A program made the translations under genes and the position numbers. From ZC4RG20 sp964553875 (GTDB lineage: Bacteria; Pseudomonadota; Gammaproteobacteria; Steroidobacterales; Rariloculaceae): a stretch of DNA of 64,000 nucleotides. The notes beneath the pieces are model-generated. The model searched no databases and was not told the origin of the DNA. It saw only the letters and a program-made list of their open reading frames with translations. This document shows, piece by piece, positions 1 through 7,962 of the stretch (the first letter of the stretch is position 1; each line of letters begins with the position of its first letter). The stretch covers positions 19,386 through 83,385 of the forward strand of contig CAZKNH010000002.1 in NCBI GenBank assembly GCA_964553875.1, given 5' to 3'.

Positions 1-2
1 CG

Positions 3-1151
3 GTCGTGAACAAGCGCATCTCGGTGACGCCGGTCTCGATCGTCGCCGAGTGCACGTCCGCGGACCGGTACGTGCGCTTCGCGGAGCATCTCGACCGCGC
101 CGCGGCCGAGGTCGGCGTGAACTTCCTCGGCGGCTTCTCGGCGCTCGTGCACAAGGGCGCGACGCCCGGCGACCGCGCGCTGATCGCATCGATCCCGGAA
201 GCGCTCGCGACGACCGAGCGCGTCTGCGCGTCCGTGAACGTCGGCACGACGCGCGCCGGCCTCAACATGGACGCGGTCGCGGAGATGGGCCGGATCGTCC
301 ACGAGACGGCGCATCGCACCGCGGACCGCGACGGCATCGGCGCCGCGAAGCTCGTCGTGTTCTGCAACGCCGTCGAGGACAACCCGTTCATGGCGGGTGC
401 ATTTCACGGCATCGGCGAGCCCGACTGCGTGATCAACGTCGGCGTCAGCGGCCCCGGCGCGGTGATGAGCGCGGTACGACAGGCACCCGACGCCGACTTC
501 GGCGAGCTCGCGTCCGTGATCAAGCGGACCGCGTTCAAGATCACGCGGATGGGCGAGCTGGTCGGCCGGGCCGCGTCGCAAAAGCTCGGCGTGCCGTTCG
601 GCATCGTGGATCTTTCGCTCGCGCCGACGCCCGCGCACGGCGACAGCGTCGCGCACATTCTGGAGGCAATGGGCCTGGAGCGCGTCGGCACCCACGGCTC
701 GACGGCCGCGCTCGCGCTCCTGAACGACGCCGTGAAGAAGGGCGGCGCGATGGCCTCGGGTTACGTCGGCGGACTCTCGGGCGCGTTCATCCCCGTTTCC
801 GAGGACATCGGCATGATCGAGGCCGCCGCGATGGGCGCGATCACGTTCGACAAGCTCGAGGCGATGACCGCCGTCTGCTCCGTCGGCCTCGACATGATCG
901 CGGTGCCGGGTGACACGACGCCCGAGACGATCGCCGCGATCATCGCGGACGAAGCCGCGATCGGCATGATCAACCGCAAGACGACCGCGGTGCGGCTCGT
1001 GCCCGCGCCCGGAAAGTCGGTGGGCGACTTCGTCGAGTTCGGCGGCCTGCTCGGACGGGCGCCGGTCCTGCCGCTTTCCCCGTACTCGAGCGCGGACTTC
1101 GTGCGCCGCGGCGGACGCATCCCTGCCCCGCTTCAGGCTCTGAACAACTGA
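3..1151 (+). CDS. UPF0210/DUF711 (PFL) family protein, 5'-truncated by the window edge
   Basis: The visible 383 codons match the UPF0210 (DUF711, PFL-like) family along their whole length. Hallmark stretches include NKRISVTPVSIV at the start, NAVEDNPFMAGAFHGIGEPD, LSLAPTPAHGDSVA, HGSTAALALLNDAVKKGG and the C-terminal EFGGLLGRAPV and GGRIPAPL. Family members are about 450 residues long, so roughly the first 65-70 residues lie outside the window; the frame is open to the first bases and the GTG at 6 is not the true start. The family is related by fold to pyruvate-formate-lyase-like proteins, but its reaction is unknown and no glycyl-radical motif can be assumed. The neighbours give no functional hint. 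Confidence 0.9.
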   Translation, partial: VVNKRISVTPVSIVAECTSADRYVRFAEHLDRAAAEVGVNFLGGFSALVHKGATPGDRALIASIPEALATTERVCASVNVGTTRAGLNMDAVAEMGRIVHETAHRTADRDGIGAAKLVVFCNAVEDNPFMAGAFHGIGEPDCVINVGVSGPGAVMSAVRQAPDADFGELASVIKRTAFKITRMGELVGRAASQKLGVPFGIVDLSLAPTPAHGDSVAHILEAMGLERVGTHGSTAALALLNDAVKKGGAMASGYVGGLSGAFIPVSEDIGMIEAAAMGAITFDKLEAMTAVCSVGLDMIAVPGDTTPETIAAIIADEAAIGMINRKTTAVRLVPAPGKSVGDFVEFGGLLGRAPVLPLSPYSSADFVRRGGRIPAPLQALNN

Positions 1152-1238
1152 CCGGGCGGCCGATACTCTCGCTCGAGCCCGATCCCGGGTCTCGTCGTAG
1201 CGGTCTCTCGCAACAACCAACGCTTTCGCTGATCCCGC

Positions 1239-1667
1239 TCACACGTCGGAGCGGCGATGCCACCAGTCGTTGCGCCACACACATAGCGCCCAGAACGTGC
1301 CTGCGATCCCGGCAACCCCGATCGTGAGGAGAAGAGCAGTAGTCAATGCGTCGACGATCCGGGCCGCTCCCCATCCGTATCGAAGAAGCAGGCCCGCGTA
1401 AAGGACCGCGCCGATAGCGGCGCCGTACGCGAGGTAATCGATCAACCGCTGTCCGAGCCGGCGGCGAAACAGGAGTGCAACCGGAGTCGTGATCGCGAGA
1501 AGAACGAACGTGCCCAAGGCGAGCGCGATGTGAAACCGCGGGTCCGCGAACACGGCGTAGTCCCAAACGTTCTCGCCAAGAAGCAGATAGTGCATCTTGG
1601 CAACCGCGATCGTGAGCGCGGGAACGACTGCTGGCGTAACGACCAGGCTGAGCAGGTACCGAAGCAT
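1239..1667 (-). CDS. Small four-helix membrane protein of unknown function
   Basis: This encodes 142 residues with about four hydrophobic segments (near residues 5-25, 45-65, 80-100 and 108-128). It ends in a basic tail, WRNDWWHRRSDV. I do not recognise a family. The polar segment after helix 1 contains GENVWDYAVFADPRFH, which would face one side of the membrane. Third codon positions are visibly less GC-rich than in neighbouring genes, which may mean a recent arrival or weak selection. It stands alone between the convergent DUF711 gene and the divergent gdx gene. The alternating hydrophobic pattern supports a real gene; the function is unknown. Confidence 0.6.
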   Translation of the reverse strand: MLRYLLSLVVTPAVVPALTIAVAKMHYLLLGENVWDYAVFADPRFHIALALGTFVLLAITTPVALLFRRRLGQRLIDYLAYGAAIGAVLYAGLLLRYGWGAARIVDALTTALLLTIGVAGIAGTFWALCVWRNDWWHRRSDV

Positions 1668-1875
1668 AACCTACGTCGATGCGACTCCACCTCCCGAGAG
1701 GCGGGTGGGGATATGTAGTACTCGAGTACCGTAGATGAAGCAACGGAGAAGCGCAGAGGCCGCGCGAGCGCGGCGCGCGCCGCGTCCAATCGGGCATTGA
1801 TCGCGAGGCCATCCGAAGCGGTCCGGCTAGAATGGCCGCGCAGCATCCCAACTGCGTGACGGAAGACGCTCCCGA

Positions 1876-2196
1876 ATGGCCTGGATCATCCTCCTGCTCG
1901 CCGGACTGCTCGAGATCGCGTGGGCGGTCGGGCTCAAGGTCAGCAACGGACTCGTGCGCCCCGTGCCCGCCGCAGCGACGATCGCGGCGATGATCGCGAG
2001 CATGGCGCTCCTCGCCGTCGCCGTGCGCACGCTGCCGCTCGGCACCGCGTATGCGGTCTGGACCGGAATCGGCGCGGTCGGCACCGTTCTGTTCGGGATC
2101 CTGCTGTTCGGCGAATCGGCGTCGCCCGTGCGGCTCGTCTGCATCACGCTGATCGTCGTCGGGATCGTCGGGCTGCACGCGACGGAAACCGCGTAG
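1876..2196 (+). CDS. gdx: SMR-family guanidinium exporter Gdx (SugE)
   Basis: The 106-residue protein has four transmembrane helices and is a small multidrug resistance transporter of the SugE/Gdx subgroup. It starts MAWIILLLAGLLEIAWAVGL with the essential membrane Glu at residue 13, and contains GTAYAVWTGIGAVGTVLFGI with the conserved Trp of the family. The LEIAWAVGLK form separates Gdx from EmrE-type drug exporters. Known Gdx proteins exchange guanidinium for protons as antiparallel dimers. Guanidine riboswitches often control such genes, but I could not recognise one in the 208 bases upstream. The gene ends 18 bases from the convergent nasA stop. Confidence 0.93.
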   Translation: MAWIILLLAGLLEIAWAVGLKVSNGLVRPVPAAATIAAMIASMALLAVAVRTLPLGTAYAVWTGIGAVGTVLFGILLFGESASPVRLVCITLIVVGIVGLHATETA

Positions 2197-2214
2197 ACGC
2201 GCCGCTCGGGCGCG

Positions 2215-4887
2215 TCACGCGCGGCGCTCGGCCGCGATCAGCGCGTTCAGCTCCGGCACGCACGATCCGCACGACGTCCCGGCACCGAGGATCCGGCCGA
2301 TCTCGGCCGCCGTCGTCAGCGACTGCGCGCGGATTACGTCGACCAGCACGCTTCGCGCGACCGAGAAGCACGCGCAGACGATGCCGGCGGCTGCGCCGTC
2401 GCGCTGAGCGGGACCGCCCGCGAGCAGGCTCGGCCGCACCGCGTCTGCGATCTCGGCCTCGTCGAACTGCGCCGCGAGCCACTCGCGTCCGACGCCGATC
2501 GGGTCCGAGGACGCGAAGAGGCACGCCTTCAAACGCCGCCGCTCGAGCACGGCCGCGCGATAGCGCCGTCTGCCGGGATCGGAGAGCTCGATCCACTCGC
2601 CGTCCGCTCCGAGGACCGCGCGCGCCCATTCGGGCCAGGACCTCGCATCCGCGTCGTCCGCGAACTCGATGCGCCAGCAGCCGCGCAACCGTGCGCGGAC
2701 AACATACTCGCAGCCCGGAAGCACGAGCGGCTCGCGCGACAGCACGAAACCGTGCCGCGCCGGCGCATGGCGCCGCAACCGCACCACGGCGTGCTTGAGC
2801 TCCGGCTGCCCGGACACCGGGTCGACCTCCGGCGCGACGAGCGTATTGACGCGGCCGAGCGTCGCGAATTGCGCGCTCCAGTGCATCGGCGCGAAGACCT
2901 CGCCCCGGCGCACGTCCGTCGTCACGCGGACCCGCGCGAGCATCCGACCGCGCGCGTTCTCGAGCACCGCGAGCCCGGCGTCGTCGAGCGCGAAGCGCAC
3001 CGCGTCGTCCGGATGCACGTCGACGAACGGCTCGGCGCGATGGCCCGTGAGCCGCGGCGATCGGCCGGTCCTCGTCATCGTGTGCCACTGATCGCGCGTC
3101 CGCCCGGTGTTGAGCACGATCGGCGCGGCGTCGTTCGGCAGGCTTCTCGGCGCGCGCGGCTCGACCGCGACGAGCCGCGCCTTGCCGTTCGGCGTGAAGA
3201 AGCGCCCGTCGCCGAAGAGCCGCTTCGGCCGCGCGACGTCCTGCGCAGCGTCCGCGCGCGCGGCAGGCAGAGGCCACTGCACCGGCTCGAGCGCGTCGTA
3301 CTCCTCGTCGGAAAGCTCGGCGAGCGCGCCGATGTCGAACGCGCGCGACCCGTCGTTCTCGAACGCGGAGAGCCGCGCGTGCTCGCGAAAGATCTCGGCC
3401 GGCGAGCGGTACGTGAACGCGCGGCCGAAGCCCATGCCGCGCGCGACGTCGCAGACGATCCGCCAGTCCGGCCGGCTCTCGCCGGCGGGCTCGAGGAACG
3501 GCCGCTGCCGCGAGATCCGCCGCTCGGAGTTCGTGACCGTCCCCGACTTCTCGCCCCATGCCGCTGCGGGGAGCAGCACGTCGGCGTAGCGTGCCGTGTC
3601 CGCATGCCGGAAGCAGTCCGACACGACGACGAACGGGCAACGCTCGAGCGCGTCGGCGACACGATCGGCATCCGGCATGCTGACCACCGGATTGGTCGCC
3701 ATGATCCAGATCGCCTTGATCTTCCCGGCATGCACCGCGTCGAACAGCTCGACGGCCCTCAGGCCCGGCCGCGTCGCGATATGCGGCGCGCGCCAGAAAC
3801 GCGCGACACGCTCGACGTGATCCGGCGAGAAGTCCATGTGCGCCGCGAGCTGGTTCGCGAGCGCGCCGACCTCGCGGCCGCCCATCGCGTTCGGCTGGCC
3901 CGTGATCGAGAACGGTCCTGCGCCTTCGCGGCCGATCCGGCCGCTCGCGAGGTGCACGTTCAGGATCGCGTTCACCTTGTCGGTGCCGCTCGACGACTGA
4001 TTGACGCCCTGCGAGAACAACGTCACGACCTGCGGCGTCCGGACGAACAGCCGGTAGAACTCCGCGACGTCGTGTTCGGGCACGCCGCACGCCGCCGCGA
4101 CCGACGGCACCGAAGGCGACGACGCTTTCGCGGCACGGAGGGCCGCCGATGCGCCGTCGACGTGCGCGTCGATGTATTCCCAATCGAGCGCGTCCTCGCG
4201 CCGCATGTAGCTCAAGAGCCCGTTGAAGAGCACCGCATCCGTGCCCGGACGGATCGGCAGGAACACGTCGGCGACGTCGGCCGTCGCCGTGCGGCGCGGA
4301 TCGATCACGACGACGCGAACGTGCGGCCGTTCCTCCTTCGCCCGCCGCACGCGCTGGAACAGGATCGGATGGCACCACGCCATGTTCGAGCCGACGATCA
4401 CGAAAAGCTCCGCCGCATCGAGATCGGCATACGCGCCGGGAACGACGTCCTCGCCGAAGGCACGCTTGTGCCCGGCGACCGCGGACGCCATGCAGAGGCG
4501 CGAGTTCGTGTCGATATTCGCGCTGCCGATGAAACCCTTCATCAGCTTGTTCGCGACGTAGTAGTCCTCTGTCAGGAGCTGACCCGAGACATAGAACGCG
4601 ACCGAATCACGGCCGTGCTCGGCGATCGTCGCGGCGAAACGTGAAGCCACGACGTCGAGCGCGTCGTCCCACGTCACACGTCGCCCGTGGATCTCGGGAT
4701 AGAGCAGCCGCCCTTCGGGGCCGAGCGTCTCGGCGAGCGCGGCGCCCTTCGAGCAGAGCCGTCCCGCGTTCGCCGGGTGGTTCGCGTCGCCCGTGATCAC
4801 GACGCTCGAGCCGCCCGCCTTCGGCCGTGCGGCGACGATGCCGCAGCCGACGCCGCAGTACGGGCACGTCGTGCGGACGGCCGTCAT
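2215..4887 (-). CDS. nasA: Assimilatory nitrate reductase catalytic subunit with C-terminal BFD-like [2Fe-2S] domain
   Basis: The 890-residue molybdenum bis-MGD enzyme reduces nitrate to nitrite in the cytoplasm. The N-terminal [4Fe-4S] ligands are C8, C11, C15 and C45 (TTCPYCGVGC, GRLCSKG). The oxidoreductase fold and the C-terminal molydopterin-dinucleotide-binding domain follow (LNTGRTRDQWHTMTRTG near residues 590-610). The tail adds a bacterioferritin-associated-ferredoxin-like [2Fe-2S] domain with C838, C840, C873 and C876, as in Klebsiella-type NasA. The start ATG (4887-4885) overlaps the nirD stop as ATGA and precedes the first FeS motif by seven residues, so earlier in-frame starts are rejected. 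It is the last gene of the nitrate operon. Electrons should come from a partner reductase that is not visible here. Confidence 0.95.
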   Translation of the reverse strand: MTAVRTTCPYCGVGCGIVAARPKAGGSSVVITGDANHPANAGRLCSKGAALAETLGPEGRLLYPEIHGRRVTWDDALDVVASRFAATIAEHGRDSVAFYVSGQLLTEDYYVANKLMKGFIGSANIDTNSRLCMASAVAGHKRAFGEDVVPGAYADLDAAELFVIVGSNMAWCHPILFQRVRRAKEERPHVRVVVIDPRRTATADVADVFLPIRPGTDAVLFNGLLSYMRREDALDWEYIDAHVDGASAALRAAKASSPSVPSVAAACGVPEHDVAEFYRLFVRTPQVVTLFSQGVNQSSSGTDKVNAILNVHLASGRIGREGAGPFSITGQPNAMGGREVGALANQLAAHMDFSPDHVERVARFWRAPHIATRPGLRAVELFDAVHAGKIKAIWIMATNPVVSMPDADRVADALERCPFVVVSDCFRHADTARYADVLLPAAAWGEKSGTVTNSERRISRQRPFLEPAGESRPDWRIVCDVARGMGFGRAFTYRSPAEIFREHARLSAFENDGSRAFDIGALAELSDEEYDALEPVQWPLPAARADAAQDVARPKRLFGDGRFFTPNGKARLVAVEPRAPRSLPNDAAPIVLNTGRTRDQWHTMTRTGRSPRLTGHRAEPFVDVHPDDAVRFALDDAGLAVLENARGRMLARVRVTTDVRRGEVFAPMHWSAQFATLGRVNTLVAPEVDPVSGQPELKHAVVRLRRHAPARHGFVLSREPLVLPGCEYVVRARLRGCWRIEFADDADARSWPEWARAVLGADGEWIELSDPGRRRYRAAVLERRRLKACLFASSDPIGVGREWLAAQFDEAEIADAVRPSLLAGGPAQRDGAAAGIVCACFSVARSVLVDVIRAQSLTTAAEIGRILGAGTSCGSCVPELNALIAAERRA

Positions 4888-5297
4888 GCGCGCGTGATGC
4901 GCGTCGGAGGCGCGTCCGCGCTCGCTGCGATTCCCGACGCGACGGGCTGCTTCGCGTCCTCGGGCGCGGCGTCCTCCGCAGCGCTTACGGGCTCGACCGC
5001 CACGAGGATCCGTCCGTCCTCGATGTGCACCGCGAAGCGCGCGGTCGCGCCCTCGTCCGGCCCCGTCGCCTCGCCGCTCTCGAGATCGATGACCCACTCG
5101 TGCAGCGGGCATGTCACGCAATGCCCGTGCACGATGCCCTGCGACAGCGGCCCGCCCTTGTGCGGGCAGCGGTCCTCGAGCGCGTACACGCGATCGTCCG
5201 TCGTACGGAAAAGCGCGATCGTGCGGCCGCGAGCGCGCAGCACGCGTGCGCCGCGGCGAGGGATCGCGTCGAACGGACCCGCGTCGACGAACGTCAT
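4884..5297 (-). CDS. nirD: Nitrite reductase small subunit NirD with intact Rieske ligands
   Basis: The 137-residue Rieske-type ferredoxin domain is the partner of NirB in ammonia-forming nitrite reductase. Visible ligands are C44-P-H46 in EDRCPHKGG and C63-P-L-H66 in VTCPLHEW, so this NirD probably binds a [2Fe-2S] cluster; several enterobacterial NirD proteins have lost these residues. The last 30 residues, rich in Ala, Pro and acidic residues, form a tail beyond the usual ~105-110 residue domain. The start overlaps the nirB stop (ATGA at 5297-5294), and its own stop overlaps the nasA start in the same way, so translation is probably coupled. Confidence 0.93.
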   Translation of the reverse strand: MTFVDAGPFDAIPRRGARVLRARGRTIALFRTTDDRVYALEDRCPHKGGPLSQGIVHGHCVTCPLHEWVIDLESGEATGPDEGATARFAVHIEDGRILVAVEPVSAAEDAAPEDAKQPVASGIAASADAPPTRITRA

Positions 5298-7921
5298 GCC
5301 GGCTCTCCGTCGCGAAGCAGCGTCGCGTCGAGCGGCTCGAACTCGTCGGCATCCTTGCCGGCGGCCCGCTCCGCCCACGGATCGATCTGCGCATGGCGCT
5401 GCGATTCGAGGAAGCGCGCGTAGAGCGCACGGCGTCCTGCGTCGTCGTCGACGATCCGCTGCTTCACGTACGTGAGCCCGACGCGCTCGATCCACGGCGC
5501 CGTCCGCTCGAGGTAGCGCGCCTCCTCGCGATAGAGCTGCAGGAACGCGCCGCAGTATTCGAGCACCTCGTCGGCGGTCGGCACCTTGCACAGGAAGTCC
5601 GTCGCGCGCACCTTCATGCCGCCGTTGCCGCCGACATGGATCTCGTAGCCCGACTCGACGCAGACGACGCCGAAATCCTTGATCGTCGCCTCGGCGCAGT
5701 TTCGCGGGCATCCGGATACCGCGAGCTTCACCTTGTGCGGGTGCCACGAGCCCCACGCCATGCGCTCGAGCCTGATCCCGAGACCCGTCGAATCCTGCGT
5801 GCCGAACCGGCACCACTCCTTGCCGACGCACGTCTTCACGGTGCGGAGCGCCTTGCCGTACGCGTGGCCCGAGACGAAGCCTGCCGCGGCAAGATCGCGC
5901 CAGATTCTCGGCAGATCCTCCTTCTTCACGCCGAGGAGGTCGATCCGCTGCCCGCCCGTGATCTTCACGGTCGGCACGCGATACTTCTCGGCGACGTCGG
6001 CAATCGCCCGCAGCTCCTTGGGCGTCGTGACGCCGCCCCAGATCCTCGGCACGACGGAATACGTGCCGTCGCGCTGGATGTTGCCGTGCGCCCGCTCGTT
6101 GATGAAGCGCGACTGCTTGTCGTCGCGGTACTCGCCCGGCCAGGCGCAGAGCAGATAGAAGTTGAGCGCGGGCCGGCACTTGTGGCAGCCGTCCTCGGTC
6201 TTCCACTCGAGGAAGCGCATCACGTCCGGGATCGACTTCAGCGCATACTCGCGGATCGCCTTCCTCACCTCGTCGTGCGTGTGCACGGTGCACGGGCACA
6301 TCGGCTTCACGGACGGAGACTCCGAGTAGTCGCCGCCGAGCGTGTTCGCGAGGAGTTGCTCGACGAGGCCCGTGCACGAACCGCAGGAGGAGGAGGCCTT
6401 CGTATGCGCGCGGACCTCGTCGAGCGTGAACAGCTTCTTCTCGGTGATCGCGGCGACGATTCGGCCCTTCGTGATGCCGTTGCAGCCGCAAATCTCGGCG
6501 TGATCGGGCAGTGCCGTCACCGCGTCGGCCCCGGCCGTGCCCGAGTCGCCGATGTGCGCGGGGCCGAACAAGAGCTGATCGCGGATGTCCGCGATGTTCG
6601 TGCCGTCGCGCATCAGCTGGAAGTACCACGGGCCGTCGATCGTATCGCCGCAGAGCACGGCGCCGCGGATCCGGTCGTCGCGGACGACGAGCTTCTTGTA
6701 GACGCCGCGGCCCGCATCGTGGAACGTCAGCGCGTCGCTCCCCTCGTCGCCGATGAAGTCGCCGGCCGAGAAGACGTCGATGCCCGTGACCTTGAGCTTC
6801 GTCGACACCGACGAGCCCGTGTAGCGCGCGATGCCGAGCTCCGCGAGGTGATTCGCGACGACCTTCGCCTGCTCGAAGAGCGGCGCGACGAGCCCGTATG
6901 TCACGCCGCGGTGCTGCACGCATTCGCCGAGCGCGTAGATCGCGGGATCGTACGTCTGCATCGTGTCGTCGACGAGCACGCCGCGGTCGCACGCGAGACC
7001 GGAGCGGATCGCGAGCTCGATGTTCGGCCTGATACCGATCGCGAAGACGACGAGATCCGCCGGGATCTCGTCGCCGTCGTCGAAACGGACCGCGCGCACG
7101 GAAACGGTGTCAGACACCTTTTTCGACCCCACGTCGCGGGATGGCAGGTGGCCGTCGTCGAAAAAGGTGTCTGACACCATTTTCGTTCCCGACCCGCCGA
7201 CGATCTCAACCGTCCGCGCCGGCATCTTGAACGCGATGCCGCGTGCCTCGAGCGAGCGCTTCAAGAGCGCCCCGGCCGGCGCGTCGAGCTGACGCTCCAT
7301 CAGCGTCGGGCCGAGATGCACGACCGTGACCTCCATGCCGCGCTTCTTCAAGCCGTGCGCGGCCTCGAGCCCGAGCAGTCCGCCGCCAATCACGACCGCG
7401 CGTCGGCCGCGGCGCGCCGCCTCGACCATGTATTCGACGTCGCGGATCGTTCGATAGGTGACGACACCGGGGAGATCCGCGCCGGGGATCGGCGGCACGA
7501 CCGGCTTCGAGCCGGTCGCGAGAATCAGCCTGTCGTACGGCGCGACGTCGCCGTCCGCCGTCACGACGCGCCGTCTCGCACGGTCGATCGCGGTCACCTC
7601 GACGCCCGCGCGCAGCGTGATCCCGCGCTCGGCGTACCACTCCGGGCGATGCAGCATGATCGCGTCGAGCGTCTTCTCGGCCGCGAGGAGCGGCGACAGC
7701 AGGATGCGGTTGTAGTTGCCGTAGGGCTCCGCGCCGAACACCGTGATCTCGTAGCGCTCGGCGTCGAGCGCGAGCAACTCTTCGATCGCGCGCATTCCGG
7801 CCATGCCGTTGCCGACGAGCACGAGCCGGCGCTTCCGGCGGCCTCCGTTGCCGCGAAGGTGAATCGGCCCCGCCTTCACACCGATGCGCATCGCCGTGCC
7901 CGCCGCCGATCGCACGTACAT
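5294..7921 (-). CDS. nirB: NAD(P)H-dependent nitrite reductase large subunit NirB, carrying an in-frame palindromic repeat insertion
   Basis: The 875-residue cytoplasmic siroheme enzyme reduces nitrite to ammonium. In order: an FAD/NADH pyridine-disulphide reductase domain (LVLVGNGMAG; GGGLLGLEAAHGLKKRGMEV), a BFD-like [2Fe-2S] region (CGCNGITKGRIV, SSCGSCTGLVEQ), and sulphite/nitrite reductase domains with siroheme/[4Fe-4S] ligands (CRFGTQDSTG, SGCPRNCAEA). Between TVEIV and RFDDGDEI, where E. coli NirB has about 10 residues, there are about 37; the extra ~27 come from a palindromic element at 7102-7183. The chosen ATG has a strong AGGAGG at 7929-7934, seven bases away. An alternative ATG at 7966 overlaps the nrtCD stop and would add 15 residues. 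Confidence 0.95.
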   Translation of the reverse strand: MYVRSAAGTAMRIGVKAGPIHLRGNGGRRKRRLVLVGNGMAGMRAIEELLALDAERYEITVFGAEPYGNYNRILLSPLLAAEKTLDAIMLHRPEWYAERGITLRAGVEVTAIDRARRRVVTADGDVAPYDRLILATGSKPVVPPIPGADLPGVVTYRTIRDVEYMVEAARRGRRAVVIGGGLLGLEAAHGLKKRGMEVTVVHLGPTLMERQLDAPAGALLKRSLEARGIAFKMPARTVEIVGGSGTKMVSDTFFDDGHLPSRDVGSKKVSDTVSVRAVRFDDGDEIPADLVVFAIGIRPNIELAIRSGLACDRGVLVDDTMQTYDPAIYALGECVQHRGVTYGLVAPLFEQAKVVANHLAELGIARYTGSSVSTKLKVTGIDVFSAGDFIGDEGSDALTFHDAGRGVYKKLVVRDDRIRGAVLCGDTIDGPWYFQLMRDGTNIADIRDQLLFGPAHIGDSGTAGADAVTALPDHAEICGCNGITKGRIVAAITEKKLFTLDEVRAHTKASSSCGSCTGLVEQLLANTLGGDYSESPSVKPMCPCTVHTHDEVRKAIREYALKSIPDVMRFLEWKTEDGCHKCRPALNFYLLCAWPGEYRDDKQSRFINERAHGNIQRDGTYSVVPRIWGGVTTPKELRAIADVAEKYRVPTVKITGGQRIDLLGVKKEDLPRIWRDLAAAGFVSGHAYGKALRTVKTCVGKEWCRFGTQDSTGLGIRLERMAWGSWHPHKVKLAVSGCPRNCAEATIKDFGVVCVESGYEIHVGGNGGMKVRATDFLCKVPTADEVLEYCGAFLQLYREEARYLERTAPWIERVGLTYVKQRIVDDDAGRRALYARFLESQRHAQIDPWAERAAGKDADEFEPLDATLLRDGEPA
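7102..7183. repeat. Palindromic repeat element inserted in frame within nirB
   Basis: Two copies of the 13-base core GGTGTCWGACACC lie at 7106-7118 and 7166-7178. They sit in a perfect 22-base inverted repeat (7106-7127 against 7157-7178, arms ending TTTTTCGAC and GTCGAAAAA) around a 29-base spacer. The element is about 81 bases long, a multiple of three, and is translated on the minus strand as a segment containing KMVSDTFF and KKVSDTVS. It belongs to the same repeat family as the elements at 14751, 33275, 42638 and 63943. Its position matches the stretch where this NirB is longer than relatives. Confidence 0.9.
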
Positions 7922-7962
7922 CCCGTTCCCTCCTTTCAACGCTTCCGACTCCCTGCCGCCTG

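Noticed and set aside
1668..1875. Guanidine riboswitch (I, II or III) before gdx
   Set aside because: I could not find the paired ACGR-loop hairpins of type II, the type I conserved core, or the type III pseudoknot sequence.
970..2178. A 402-residue minus-strand open frame across the first intergenic space and gdx
   Set aside because: It is Arg/Pro-rich with no domain pattern and overlaps better-supported genes; a frame shadow typical of high-GC DNA.
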